Of a stretch of DNA of 64,000 nucleotides, positions 33,360 to 47,911 are shown in pieces. Below the pieces are notes generated by a model. That model did no database searches and was not told the DNA's origin. It saw nothing but the letters and a program-made list of their open reading frames with translations. Position 1 is the first letter of the stretch; each line of letters starts with the position of its first letter. Origin of the DNA: Scardovia wiggsiae (lineage in GTDB: Bacteria > Actinomycetota > Actinomycetes > Actinomycetales > Bifidobacteriaceae); contig NZ_CP157350.1 in the NCBI RefSeq assembly GCF_051045985.1, positions 1,302,001 to 1,366,000 on the forward strand, written 5' to 3'. The position numbers were made by a program, and so were the translations under genes.

Positions 33360-34943
33360 GTCCCGCCCTTTCTGGCTGCGGGACTCCGGGCGTCCGGAGA
33401 AAGCGCGGATAAGGCATACGATAGAACACCCAATCGCGGCAACCATCACTATATAGCACCAATGGCTGCCGCGGACCGTAGCAAACTGGTACTGCTGCGT
33501 CCCGGGGGCCAGGCCTGCCTGCGAAATACTTACCAGCGCTGACATCAGTGTTGTGCCGAGCGCCCCTGACAGCTGGTTGAACGAATTGAAAACTGCGTTG
33601 CCGTCAGCTTTGAACTCAGGATCAAGGGTATTCAAGGCGCAGGTCATGGAATTCGCAAAACTCATAGAGTATCCCATCATAAATACGAAATAGAAAATCC
33701 CAAGAAGATACACCGGCGACCCCGGAGTTATGAATACCATAAACAGAAGAACCCCGGCAAATGTCAGGACCATGGCGGATAGTACAGGCCGTTTCGGACC
33801 ATATTTATCAAGCAGGGATCCGGCCCAAGGCGCCAGGAAAGCCCCAAAAAGCGCCCCCGGAAGGATCAGGAATCCGCCGACTAATGCAGACGCCCCAAAT
33901 CCGAGCTGTGCTGAGTTGGGGATAACATAGCCGAAGCTTATCTGGCATATCTGCATAAGGATGTAGGCAGCAAGGGCCCACCGGAATGTGATGCTGCGGA
34001 ACACTCCAAGCCGTATAAGCGGAGAGAATGAACGCCGTGACATCCATGCGAATATCCCTGCCGCAGCAATTGATACAGCCAGCAGGGCTGCTGCAGCTAT
34101 GCCATCCGCAACAGCACCCGGTGTATGGCTGCTGACAGCAACTGCCGCCTGCCCGCCTTTATTTACAGCGAAAATAAACGTTACAAAGGAAACCATCAGG
34201 GCTGCTGCCTGAAGGACAGTGAACTGTGCCGCTTCAAGCCGGGAAACCTGGCGGATAGACAGATATCCGGTTACCAGAGGGATAGCCAGGAAAGGGATAA
34301 GGATCACGAAAATAAGACGCCACGGCATGTAAGTACCGACAAGCCCTCCAACAGCCGGGCCAAGCGCAGGGGCAACGGAAATGACCAGCCCGCCAACCCC
34401 CATGATCTGCCCTACATGGGAGCGCGGCGACTGCTCAAGGATAATATTGAACATAAGCGGCATTGCAAGCCCGGTCCCCAGGCCCTGTAAAATACGCGCG
34501 GCAAGGAGCATGGAGAAACTGGCCGAACATGCTGCAACGATGCACCCGATTATGCATAGTGTCACTGCAACAAGGAAAACAGTGCGAAGTCTGAATTTTC
34601 GTTTTATATAAGATGATAGCGGGACAATAAGCGAAACAACGAGAAGATAGCCTGTGGTCAGCCATTGGACTGTAGATGTGCCAACCCCGAATTCTGCCAT
34701 AATGACCGGGAAAAGTACGCTTGTCAGCGTTTCAACGAGGATGCCTATAAAAGAAACCATTCCGACAGATATGATGGACGCAATAAGCCTGCCCGGTATC
34801 TTTTCAGGCGGCGGAGTGACATCCGGGTACACCTTGCGGTCAGGATTTTCTGAGGTATTGTGCTGCCGTGTATTATCCTCTTCAGCTGAGGGTAGGCGCT
34901 CTTCGCCGGCTTTCACTGATTTTTTGGTGCTGTCTGTCTGCAT
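33312..34943 (-). CDS. MFS multidrug exporter, DHA2 (14-TM) type
   Basis: A 543-residue drug:H+ antiporter of the EmrB/QacA type. A polar N-terminus of ~50 residues is followed by 14 hydrophobic segments. The antiporter motif C region reads GLVISVAPALGPAVGGLVG and the loop 2-3 motif A is replaced by SYIKRKFRLRTVF. Substrates cannot be predicted. Convergent overlap of 48 bases with the holin-like gene. Confidence 0.87.
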   Translation of the reverse strand: MQTDSTKKSVKAGEERLPSAEEDNTRQHNTSENPDRKVYPDVTPPPEKIPGRLIASIISVGMVSFIGILVETLTSVLFPVIMAEFGVGTSTVQWLTTGYLLVVSLIVPLSSYIKRKFRLRTVFLVAVTLCIIGCIVAACSASFSMLLAARILQGLGTGLAMPLMFNIILEQSPRSHVGQIMGVGGLVISVAPALGPAVGGLVGTYMPWRLIFVILIPFLAIPLVTGYLSIRQVSRLEAAQFTVLQAAALMVSFVTFIFAVNKGGQAAVAVSSHTPGAVADGIAAAALLAVSIAAAGIFAWMSRRSFSPLIRLGVFRSITFRWALAAYILMQICQISFGYVIPNSAQLGFGASALVGGFLILPGALFGAFLAPWAGSLLDKYGPKRPVLSAMVLTFAGVLLFMVFITPGSPVYLLGIFYFVFMMGYSMSFANSMTCALNTLDPEFKADGNAVFNSFNQLSGALGTTLMSALVSISQAGLAPGTQQYQFATVRGSHWCYIVMVAAIGCSIVCLIRAFSGRPESRSQKGRDSDKIADDRVQYPGNN

Positions 34944-35012
34944 TATGACTCTTCCATCGCGTATCGTATATGTGCCGGGCCTCCAGCTATGGGTACTCCC
35001 GGTCAGATAAAG

Positions 35013-35059
35013 AAAAGGCTCTGTCCGTTATCTGCTGGAGATAAGTGGATAGAGCCTTT
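35013..35059 (-). terminator. rRNA operon terminator
   Basis: On the minus strand a 12-pair stem (AAGGCTCTATCC with GGACAGAGCCTT, one mismatch) carries an inner TTATCT/AGATAA helix and is followed by TTTTCTTT. It lies right behind 5S. Confidence 0.9.
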
Positions 35060-35071
35060 GTTATCGTGTTG

Positions 35072-35187
35072 TGGTGGCGGTGTGCTACTTTCCCGCACCC
35101 TGTCGGGTGGAGTATCATTGCCGTGCCAGGGCTTAGCTTCCGGGTTCGGGATGGTGCCGGGCGTTTCTCCTGGGCTGTGACCGCCAC
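35072..35187 (-). rRNA. rrf: 5S ribosomal RNA
   Basis: The minus strand reads TGGCGGTCACAGCCCAGGAG through CCCGAACCCGGAAGCTAAGC to TAGCACACCGCCACC, all typical 5S blocks with complementary ends. Third gene of the rRNA operon. Confidence 0.95.
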
Positions 35188-35317
35188 AAAACTATATTCT
35201 GTTATATGTGTTGTTGGTGGTGGGTTGGCGACCGGATAGTAGACGCGGGTGATTAGTGTGTTGGTCTTGTGTGTTGCTATTGGTAGGGTTGATTAGCGTG
35301 TGTGTGTACGGGTTGGT

Positions 35318-40377
<5,060 letters not shown>

Positions 40378-40429
40378 ACCGTAGAAAGCCCAACACAGGC
40401 CCACAAAAAATAAAATAAATTAACGAGCA

Positions 40430-40570
40430 AAACCACACCCCACAAAAAGGGCGCAGCCTCACACAAACAAACACCCACACCACACCACCCCAACAGGCAG
40501 CACAACATGAGCATTCTACTGGCAATCAAAAACCCAACCAAAAACCACACCCCACAAAAGGGCGCAGCCT
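40430..40570. repeat. direct repeats in the rRNA leader
   Basis: The segment AAACCACACCCCACAAAA followed by GGGCGCAGCCT occurs at 40430-40459 and again at 40541-40570 with one base length difference in the A run. A shorter CCCCAACAGGCAGCA motif recurs at about 40489 and 40686. Confidence 0.85.
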
Positions 40571-40616
40571 TCAATCAGACCACAACTTACAAAAACATAT
40601 AAGCATAAAAGTAGTA

Positions 40617-40643
40617 CAAAACACGCTCTTGAGTTCTCAAACC
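40617..40643 (-). promoter_or_regulatory. boxB/boxA-like antitermination element upstream of 16S
   Basis: The minus strand reads GGTTTGAGAACTCAAGAGCG followed by TGTTTTG. Mycobacterial rRNA leaders carry almost the same TTTGAGAACTCAA...GTGTTTGG block, where it binds NusB/NusE. A second version is in the spacer at 38545-38570. Confidence 0.7.
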
Positions 40644-41078
40644 ACCACCACACACAGGAACCACACCCCCACACAGGAAGCACACCCCAACAGGCAGCAA
40701 CAAAAAACAATACACCCCCCACCCCACCCCACACAACCCCGGCGTGTCGCACACCACACACACAACAAACCGCTGCATCAGACCGCGCCTGCTGTTTCTG
40801 TATCATGCCCCGCCCGGCCTCACACGCCCGGCTCCGTGCTTGACGGCTGCCCTCCCCCATACCGTCATCACTGTCGCTAAGCCTAAAAAATAAAAGCCGT
40901 TCCAGAAAGCTGTTCTAATGGATACCATGCTTTAACATCGCTAATATCACTAATTTATTACTAGTTCTTTTTATTATTGGCATCAACTTTTACAAAACCC
41001 GATACACGCTGCACCTGATAAAATATCAGGGTATTCCTGCAATCTTATACAGATAAAAACAACGGAAGAAAGCAGATA

Positions 41079-41939
41079 ATGGCAGCAGATATACATAGCA
41101 CCGGGACAGATACCGGCTGGGACAATGTTCCCCGAGAGCCCCAGGAGGCTCTGCAGGCAAGCAGCTCAAGGGGTAATAGCCCTTACAAAATCGCCGTACT
41201 GACGGGGGCAGGCATTTCCACCAGCGCAGGGATACCTGATTTCCGGGGTCCTGACGGCGTATGGACGAAACATCCTGAACAGATGGATGTTTATGATATC
41301 CAGGCATTCCTCACCAGCACTGAAGACCGCAAATATTCATGGCGCTGGCAGAAAGAATCGCCGGTCTGGAATGCGCAGCCCAGCATTGCGCACAAAGCCC
41401 TTGCTGACCTGGAAAAAGCCGGGATGCTGAGCGTCCTGGCAACGCAGAATTTCGACGGACTCCATGAGAAAGCCGGGAGCACGGATTCCGTAATAGTCAA
41501 CCTCCACGGCACTATAGCAACTTCGCACTGCATGTCATGCCATAAAAAATACGATACTGCAGAAATCATGAATAACCTGGACAAGAACCCCGACCCCCAC
41601 TGTCGGCGCAGGCTGCCCTATAAAAATGACATGCCATGCAATGGGCTGATAAAAACAGATGTCACATATTTCGGCGAGGCTTTGCCGGACGGTGCAATGG
41701 AAAAAAGCATAGAACGGGTCCGGCAGTCTGATGAATTCTGGGTGATCGGCTCAACCCTTGAAGTATTCCCTGCAGCAATGCTCGCCCCGGTAGCCGCCCG
41801 GGCAGGCATACCCATAATGATCATGAACATGGGCGAGACCCAGTTTGACCCGCTGGCAGCACGCCTGATACGCGAACCGATACAGGATGCCCTGCCGGAA
41901 CTTGTCAGGGAAACTATTGCCATGCATAAAAAGCGGTGA
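41079..41939 (+). CDS. Sir2-family NAD-dependent protein deacylase
   Basis: A 286-residue sirtuin: NAD-binding GAGISTSAGIPDFRGPDGVW, ATQNFDGLHEKAG, catalytic His in LHGTIATSHC, and the C-terminal GSTLEVFPAA. The zinc site is unusual: the first pair is CMSC but the second pair is spread (PHCRRRLPYKNDMPCNG, eleven residues apart) instead of CxxC. Removes acyl groups from lysines. Its TGA overlaps the GTG of the ClC gene, so the two are translationally coupled. Confidence 0.9.
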   Translation: MAADIHSTGTDTGWDNVPREPQEALQASSSRGNSPYKIAVLTGAGISTSAGIPDFRGPDGVWTKHPEQMDVYDIQAFLTSTEDRKYSWRWQKESPVWNAQPSIAHKALADLEKAGMLSVLATQNFDGLHEKAGSTDSVIVNLHGTIATSHCMSCHKKYDTAEIMNNLDKNPDPHCRRRLPYKNDMPCNGLIKTDVTYFGEALPDGAMEKSIERVRQSDEFWVIGSTLEVFPAAMLAPVAARAGIPIMIMNMGETQFDPLAARLIREPIQDALPELVRETIAMHKKR

Positions 41940-43702
41940 GTACGGTGGGTATGGCTGATACGGATACAGGCGCAGCTGGGGGCGCAGGCAGGATGAACAA
42001 AACAGAAAGCACAGGAAGCGCTGGGGCCGCGGAAAGCCCGGGCAGCGCAGGCAATGCAGACAGGACAGGCAGGAATTCGCGGAAGGCTGCCGCATCCCGC
42101 TCCGATGCTTCTGCCCCGTCACACCATCATCTGCGCAATAACTCCCATACCCTCCAGCTCCTGTCCGGCGCAAACCGGATGCGCTGGCTTATTGCAGCCC
42201 GGGGCATCATTTGCGGGCTCATAGCTGGTGTGCTCGTTGTCGGGTACCGGGTGGGCATTGAGTACGGGACACGGTTTGCAGTAAGTGCCTACGCCTGGTT
42301 AAAGGGGCATCCGCTAGGCCTCCTCGGCTGGATCGCTGCCGTGCTGTCAGCCAGCTGGATCATTACCAGGCTCGTGCAGTGGGAACCCTCCGCATCAGGT
42401 TCCGGTATCCCGCAGACCGAGGGGACGATGCTCTGGGGGCTTCCCCTCCGCTGGGGACGCATCCTCATCGTCCGGTATGCGGGCGGCCTGCTCTGCAGTT
42501 TATTCGGCCTGTCACTTGGCCGCGAAGGCCCGTCCATCCAGATCGGCGCAGCAGCCTCCAAGGCAGCAGGCAGCAGGATGAGCCGCAATGCGATAGAAGA
42601 AAACACACTTATCACCGGCGGGGCGGCAGCGGGATTATCCGCTGCTTTCAGCGCCCCTCTGTCAGGGATGATGTTTGCCCTCGAAGAAGTGCACAAAAGC
42701 TTTTCGCCGTCAGTCCTCCTCACCGCAGTTACAGCTTCGCTGTCTTCCGACATCGTTTCAAAATACTGGTTCGGGCTGACCCCTGTACTGGATTTCACCC
42801 ACGTTAGCCAAATACCGGTTGCACAGTACGCATGGCTCATTCCCCTGGGGATTGTTGCCGGCCTCATCGGCGCGCTCATGAACCGCATCCTCCTGGGATT
42901 CCAGACACTCTACTCAAAAATACCTGCAGTTGTCAGGCCAATGATAGCCCTGGCAGCTGCCCTGCCATGCGGGCTGCTTCTCCCACTGTCCCTCGGAGGA
43001 GGCTCCGAAGCCATCAAATTTGCTGAAACAGCCCGGGGGACACTGGCAATTCTGTGCATACTTCTGGCAGTCAGGATACTGTTTACGGGGATCAGCTACA
43101 GCAGCGGCGTTCCTGGCGGTATCTTCATGCCGATTCTTGCCGCCGGTGCTTTATCGGGAAGCGTTTTTGCGCATGCTATGGTTTCCGCAGGGGTACTGGC
43201 ACCTGAAAGGACAGCTGCGTTCACCGTACTGGCGATGGCAGGGACGCTGACTGCGGCAGTAAAAGCACCGATCACTTCTATCCTGCTCGTTGTAGAAATG
43301 TCCGGATCACTTGTCCATATGTTCCCTGTTGCTGCTGTAGCTTTCGTATCCCTTCTTATCTCTGATGCCCTTCACATCAGGCCGATCTACCCTGCCCTGC
43401 TTGAACGCTATATGAAACAGCATGAGGGTACAGATATCTCAGCCATGCCGGTACACAGCGGGATGCTGGAGATCCCCATTGAGATCGGCAGTATGGCAGC
43501 AGGCAAACGGATACACGCCATCAGCTGGCCTGACAGTACTTCCGTCATTACCATCCGTCGGGGAGAGCAGGAGTTTGTGCCCCGCCACGACAGCATGCTG
43601 CGTGCAGGGGATGCTATAGTCGTTATTTTCTCGGGGGAAGATGAGCGCAGCGTGCGCCGATCATTATCAGAAATATGTGAGATGCCGGAAAACGGGTACT
43701 GA
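41936..43702 (+). CDS. ClC-family chloride channel/antiporter with TrkA-C domain
   Basis: A 588-residue ClC protein with the three selectivity motifs GSGIPQTEG, GREGPSIQ (gating Glu present, typical of H+/Cl- antiporters) and GVPGGIFMP. A Ser/Ala-rich N-terminus of ~75 residues precedes the membrane part, and a TrkA-C-like regulatory domain ends it (about residues 500-580, GDAIVVIFSGEDE). Start at GTG 41936 overlaps the sirtuin stop; a later ATG (MADTDTG, 41951) is possible. Confidence 0.88.
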   Translation: MSTVGMADTDTGAAGGAGRMNKTESTGSAGAAESPGSAGNADRTGRNSRKAAASRSDASAPSHHHLRNNSHTLQLLSGANRMRWLIAARGIICGLIAGVLVVGYRVGIEYGTRFAVSAYAWLKGHPLGLLGWIAAVLSASWIITRLVQWEPSASGSGIPQTEGTMLWGLPLRWGRILIVRYAGGLLCSLFGLSLGREGPSIQIGAAASKAAGSRMSRNAIEENTLITGGAAAGLSAAFSAPLSGMMFALEEVHKSFSPSVLLTAVTASLSSDIVSKYWFGLTPVLDFTHVSQIPVAQYAWLIPLGIVAGLIGALMNRILLGFQTLYSKIPAVVRPMIALAAALPCGLLLPLSLGGGSEAIKFAETARGTLAILCILLAVRILFTGISYSSGVPGGIFMPILAAGALSGSVFAHAMVSAGVLAPERTAAFTVLAMAGTLTAAVKAPITSILLVVEMSGSLVHMFPVAAVAFVSLLISDALHIRPIYPALLERYMKQHEGTDISAMPVHSGMLEIPIEIGSMAAGKRIHAISWPDSTSVITIRRGEQEFVPRHDSMLRAGDAIVVIFSGEDERSVRRSLSEICEMPENGY

Positions 43703-43895
43703 TTTTTATCTTCTATCGCAGTATTGCAGTATCTGCTGCAGCAAGGCGGGCGGGCCCGCTGGGGCTCCCCAAGATAGGCTAGGAGTATAAAGTACAGGGG
43801 TATAAAGTATAAAGCGATAACAGGGTCATATTCGCGGATTTTCGGCTGCTGAGATATCCGGCTGAGAAGACGGATCCGGAAGAAACGGGGAAATA

Positions 43896-45197
43896 CTACC
43901 CAAGCAGGCTGTGCACGGAAATGATCTGCTCGCGCGCAGCGCCCACACCGATCGCAGAGATACGGCATCCGGACAATTCTTCCAGCCTGTGGACATAATC
44001 CTGCGTAGCCTGGGGGAGATCATCGAACTTCCGGACAGCGCTGATATCTTCATCCCATCCCGGCATCTCTTCATATACAGGCTCAGCCTGTGCAAACGCC
44101 TCCTGGTCCGTCGGCATGGCAGTATGCCTTGCAGCAGCACCACCCTGCCCTTTGATATCGTATGCGGTACAGATAGGGATACGTTCAAGCCCGGTCAGCA
44201 CATCAAGCTTGGTGAGCACGATATCGGTAAGCCCATTGACTCCAGCTGCATAGCGGCTGACTACGGCATCAAACCATCCGCATCTGCGCGGCCTGCCGGT
44301 AGTGACGCCATACTCATGCCCCTGCGTCCGCAGCCATTCGCCCTGCGCATCATCCAGCTCAGTAGGGAAAGGCCCTTCCCCGACGCGCGTAATATATGCT
44401 TTTGCCACCCCTATCACCCTGCTGATTTTTGTGGGGCCAACACCGGTCCCTGTGCAGGCTCCTCCAGCCGTAGGGTTGGATGATGTCACAAACGGATATG
44501 TCCCATGGTCGATATCAAGCATAGTCGCCTGCCCGCCTTCAAAAAGAACGGTCTTGCCCTTATTCAGCGCAGAATTCAATACGTTCTGAGTATTCGCCAC
44601 ATACGGGCGCAGGCGTTCACCCAGTTGGAGAAGTTCATCGGTGGTTTCATCTACATCTATTGCCCTGCGGTTATACAGTTTGATAAGCATCTGGTTTTTC
44701 TGATGCAGGGAGGCCTCGACTTTATCCCTCAGATGGCCCGGGTGGTAAAGGTCATGGACACGTATGCCTACGCGGTTTATTTTATCAGCGTATGTCGGGC
44801 CGATCCCTCTTCCCGTTGTGCCAATCTTATGCTTGCCCAGGAAACGTTCTGTTACTTTATCGATCACACGGCTGAACGGGGCAATGATATGGGCGCTGTC
44901 GCTGACCAGCAGCCTGGAGCAGTCAACACCCCTTTCCTGCAGCCCGTCGATCTCCCGGAACAGGACTTCAAGGTCAACAACCACCCCATTGCCGATCACA
45001 GGGATGACATTAGGGCTGATGATCCCTGAGGGCAGCAGATGGAGGGCGTAGGATTCATTCCCCACGACTACAGTATGCCCGGCGTTGTTTCCGCCGTTAA
45101 AACGTGCAACATAATCGACTTCCGTACCGATAAGGTCGGTTGCTTTGCCTTTGCCCTCGTCCCCCCACTGGGCTCCAACCAAAACGATTCCAGGCAT
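43896..45197 (-). CDS. purA: adenylosuccinate synthetase
   Basis: Converts IMP, aspartate and GTP to adenylosuccinate in AMP synthesis. The 433 residues open with VLVGAQWGDEGKGKATD (GTP loop), followed by NGGNNAGHTVV, GIGPTYADK and HEYGVTTGRPRRCGWFD. Length and motifs are standard. It is convergent with the ClC gene and follows fba. Confidence 0.97.
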   Translation of the reverse strand: MPGIVLVGAQWGDEGKGKATDLIGTEVDYVARFNGGNNAGHTVVVGNESYALHLLPSGIISPNVIPVIGNGVVVDLEVLFREIDGLQERGVDCSRLLVSDSAHIIAPFSRVIDKVTERFLGKHKIGTTGRGIGPTYADKINRVGIRVHDLYHPGHLRDKVEASLHQKNQMLIKLYNRRAIDVDETTDELLQLGERLRPYVANTQNVLNSALNKGKTVLFEGGQATMLDIDHGTYPFVTSSNPTAGGACTGTGVGPTKISRVIGVAKAYITRVGEGPFPTELDDAQGEWLRTQGHEYGVTTGRPRRCGWFDAVVSRYAAGVNGLTDIVLTKLDVLTGLERIPICTAYDIKGQGGAAARHTAMPTDQEAFAQAEPVYEEMPGWDEDISAVRKFDDLPQATQDYVHRLEELSGCRISAIGVGAAREQIISVHSLLG

Positions 45198-45294
45198 ATG
45201 CTCCCCTTTGCCTTTATATTTTCCTCTGCCCCTGGTCAGCCCGGCAGCCCGGTATCAGAAGCAGAAATCCGCTTTATTCCAGGGTCCAGGCCGC

Positions 45295-46353
45295 TCAGCG
45301 CAGCGCCTTGCCAGCCGAGCCGAGGCCTGTGCAGGCCTCCATGACCCTGGCAGCCATAGAATCCTCAGCCTCCCGTCCCCATGACCGCGGGTCATACTCA
45401 GCTTTATCGCCAATATTGCCGTCAACTTTCAGCACTTTATCGTAATTGCTGAACATATGCCCTGCAATAGCACGGGTAAAAGCGTATTGCGTATCAGTAT
45501 CCACATTCATCTTCACTACCCCGTAGGAAACAGCTTCCGCGATCTCTGCGGGGAGCGACCCTGAGCCTCCATGGAACACGAGAAGGAACGGCTTCCCGTC
45601 GGGAGCCTCTGAAGGTTGGGGTATAAGACCCCTGTTGATCACTTTCTGAGTCTCGGACTGGATCTTCCCCAGCAGTCCCGGGCGCAGCTTCACATATCCC
45701 GGCTTATATGAACCGTGGACGTTGCCGAAAGTAAACGCTGCCATATAGCTCCCTTTTTCACCCATACCAAGGCGCTGTGCAACCTGGAAGGCATCTTCAG
45801 GAGTGGAATACAGCTTATCGTCTATAGCCCCGGTGATACCGTCTTCCTCGCCTCCCACAGCACCGATCTCGATTTCCAGGACAGTATGGGCTTTTACTGA
45901 TTCTGCCAGCAGCTTCTCGGCAATATCAAGATTCTCTTCAAGGCTGATTGCCGACCCGTCCCACATATGCGACTGGAACGTGGGTTCCTGGCCATGGGAA
46001 ACCTCATCCTGCTCTATAGCGAGGATAGGCCGCACCCATTCATCCAGATACTGTTTTGCGCAATGGTCCGTATGCAGCGCAACCGTATTATGCGTGTAGT
46101 GTTTCGCAACTTCATGGGCATACCGGGCAAGCGCCATTGACCCTGTTACACGGTCATTCACCCTTTGCCCGGACAGGTAGGCAGCAGAACCGACGGATAT
46201 CTGGATGATACCGTCAGACTGCGCATCAGCAAAACCCTGCAGCGCAGCATTAAGGGTCTGCGTACTGGTCACATTGATAGCGGGATAAGCATAGCCGCCT
46301 TTACGGGCAGCATCAAGCATTTCAGCATAACGTTCCGGTGTTGCAATAGTCAT
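45295..46353 (-). CDS. fba: fructose-bisphosphate aldolase, class II
   Basis: A zinc aldolase of 352 residues. Zinc ligands are in VALHTDHCAKQYL, with EIEIGAVGGEEDG and the phosphate-binding LVFHGGSGS and KMNVDTDTQYAFTR. In bifidobacteria, which use the phosphoketolase pathway, it serves mainly gluconeogenic and partial glycolytic flux. Separated from purA by 97 bases. Confidence 0.97.
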   Translation of the reverse strand: MTIATPERYAEMLDAARKGGYAYPAINVTSTQTLNAALQGFADAQSDGIIQISVGSAAYLSGQRVNDRVTGSMALARYAHEVAKHYTHNTVALHTDHCAKQYLDEWVRPILAIEQDEVSHGQEPTFQSHMWDGSAISLEENLDIAEKLLAESVKAHTVLEIEIGAVGGEEDGITGAIDDKLYSTPEDAFQVAQRLGMGEKGSYMAAFTFGNVHGSYKPGYVKLRPGLLGKIQSETQKVINRGLIPQPSEAPDGKPFLLVFHGGSGSLPAEIAEAVSYGVVKMNVDTDTQYAFTRAIAGHMFSNYDKVLKVDGNIGDKAEYDPRSWGREAEDSMAARVMEACTGLGSAGKALR

Positions 46354-46408
46354 GGCTCTATTATCCCACGTCTAACCTACATAAGGAAGGCCACGAAAAA
46401 GACTTGTT

Positions 46409-46957
46409 TCAGTCCCTGAGCTCGTAGCCTGCTGCGTCCCTGTGCCATGGGCTTCCCGGATTCGAGCAGAGGATTATGATCCCCTCAACAAAGCTCCATA
46501 TTGCCGAAACGAACGGGCCAATTATGATTATCCACCCGATAACGGTCAACAGCAGCTGGGCGACTGCCTTGCCAGTGTACCCCAGATAAAAATTATGGAC
46601 GCCGAGGGTCCCCAGGAAAATCCCTAAAAGGCCTGCGGCAATTTTAGAATGGGTCCCTGCCCCATACGGCATCTGCATGCCATAAGGGCTCTGCGGCGCA
46701 TACTGGGGGCCGGCATTATATCCTGCATTATAGGGGGAACCGCCCTGCGGCCCATATGAATTATATGTGCCGGAATTGCCGGAACCTGTATAGGCAGAAG
46801 GTCCGCTCTGGCCTGGCTGGGGACCTGTACCCGGCTGCTGCTGATAAGCATAGCCTTGCTGTGTATACGGCTGCTGGTAGGAAGCCCCCTGCTGGGGACC
46901 CTGGTAACCGTTCTGCTCCCCAGCGTTCTGAGGATGATTATTATTTGCTTCTGACAT
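46409..46957 (-). CDS. TM2-domain membrane protein
   Basis: Start taken at MSEANNNHPQNAGE (182 residues); the longer frame to 47089 adds Cys/His-rich sequence without support. The first ~105 residues are a Gln/Gly/Tyr/Pro-rich disordered part (YQGPQQGASYQQPYTQQG). The TM2 domain follows: HSKIAAGLLGIFLGTLGVHNFYLGY and a second helix VIGWIIIIGPFVSAIWSFVEG. Function of TM2 proteins in bacteria is unknown. Confidence 0.82.
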   Translation of the reverse strand: MSEANNNHPQNAGEQNGYQGPQQGASYQQPYTQQGYAYQQQPGTGPQPGQSGPSAYTGSGNSGTYNSYGPQGGSPYNAGYNAGPQYAPQSPYGMQMPYGAGTHSKIAAGLLGIFLGTLGVHNFYLGYTGKAVAQLLLTVIGWIIIIGPFVSAIWSFVEGIIILCSNPGSPWHRDAAGYELRD

Positions 46958-47192
46958 AAGTTTTACTGTACCAAGATGAAGGGAGGACTGACACGCTGGC
47001 CCTGTTGCCGGTGAGGCTCCTCTGCCATGCCCGCTTGCAGTATCCTGCGGATGCTGATATGAACGCCGGCTGCATACCTGACACCGCAATATCTGCAGCC
47101 AATATAATCCTCCATATATACTGCTTTATAGCAGCCCCTCTCTGTTCTTTTAGGGGAGGGACAGACCTTTACACACGCAAAGAGGTTATAGT

Positions 47193-47822
47193 ATGGCAGG
47201 TTTCTCCAGTGAAAAAGAACGCATGCTGGCAGGCGAACTGTATATTGCCAGCGATCCGGAACTCAAGGAAGACAGCATGCGTAAGCGCCGGCTCGTACAC
47301 GCAATAAATACCTCTGCATACGATGCTTTCAACGAACGCGAGGCCCTGTTCCGCGAACTGTTCAAAAGCCTCGGCGATGGTGCATTCCTTGAGCCGCCAT
47401 TCAACTGCGATTACGGCTCAAATATTAGCATAGGCCGTAATTTCTACGCGAATATGGGCTGCATTTTCCTTGATGTTGCGCCTATCACGATCGGCGACAA
47501 CGTATTCTTCGGCCCACGGGTAAACCTGCTGACACCGTACCATCCCATAGATGCTGAGACCAGGAACAGCCAACTGGAAGGCGCGCTCCCCATCACGATC
47601 GGCAATAATGTATGGTTCGGCGGCAATGTGACTGTCTGCCCGGGTGTCGTTATCGGTGATGACGTAGTGATCGGGGCCGGTTCTGTGGTCGTTAAGAATA
47701 TCCCGTCCCACAGCGTTGCAGCAGGCGATCCATGCCGGGTGATCCGCGGTATCACTGATAAAGATAAAGAATACTGGCGCAGCAAAGCTGAAGGGTACAG
47801 GCAATGGAAAACCGGCCTGTGA
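47193..47822 (+). CDS. maa: sugar O-acetyltransferase (maltose/galactoside type)
   Basis: A 209-residue left-handed beta-helix acetyl-CoA transferase. An N-terminal Mac domain (SEKERMLAGELYIASDPEL) precedes hexapeptide repeats (ISIGRNFYANMGC; PITIGDNVFFGPRVNLLTPYHP with the catalytic His; VVIGDDVVIGAGSVVVKNIP). AGAGG lies before the ATG. Acetylates maltose, glucose or similar sugars. Confidence 0.88.
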   Translation: MAGFSSEKERMLAGELYIASDPELKEDSMRKRRLVHAINTSAYDAFNEREALFRELFKSLGDGAFLEPPFNCDYGSNISIGRNFYANMGCIFLDVAPITIGDNVFFGPRVNLLTPYHPIDAETRNSQLEGALPITIGNNVWFGGNVTVCPGVVIGDDVVIGAGSVVVKNIPSHSVAAGDPCRVIRGITDKDKEYWRSKAEGYRQWKTGL

Positions 47823-47844
47823 TGCTGCTGGAGCGGAGACGCCC

Positions 47845-47871
47845 AAAAAATCTCAAAGCTGAGGTTTTTTG
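47845..47871 (+). terminator. intrinsic terminator behind the acetyltransferase
   Basis: AAAAAATCTCA/TGAGGTTTTTT stem with an AAGC loop, T run on both strands; probably ends the 47193-47822 transcript. Confidence 0.7.
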
Positions 47872-47877
47872 TAAGAC

Positions 47878-47883
47878 TATAAT
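47878..47883 (+). promoter_or_regulatory. -10 box TATAAT upstream of the amidase-like gene
   Basis: A perfect TATAAT lies 28 bases before the ATG at 47912, which has AAAGGA upstream. No clear -35. Confidence 0.5.
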
Positions 47884-47911
47884 TCAATTCACACAATTAA
47901 AGGATATTGAG

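Larger units (their letters stand above)
40378..41078. other. rRNA leader and divergent upstream region, 701 bases
   Basis: Extremely A/C-rich on the plus strand between 40378 and 40800. It holds duplicated 28-30 base segments, an antitermination element and, further right, an AT-rich stretch (40885-41000) where the rRNA promoters and the Sir2 promoter should lie. I could not fix a promoter. No protein gene is credible. Confidence 0.6.
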
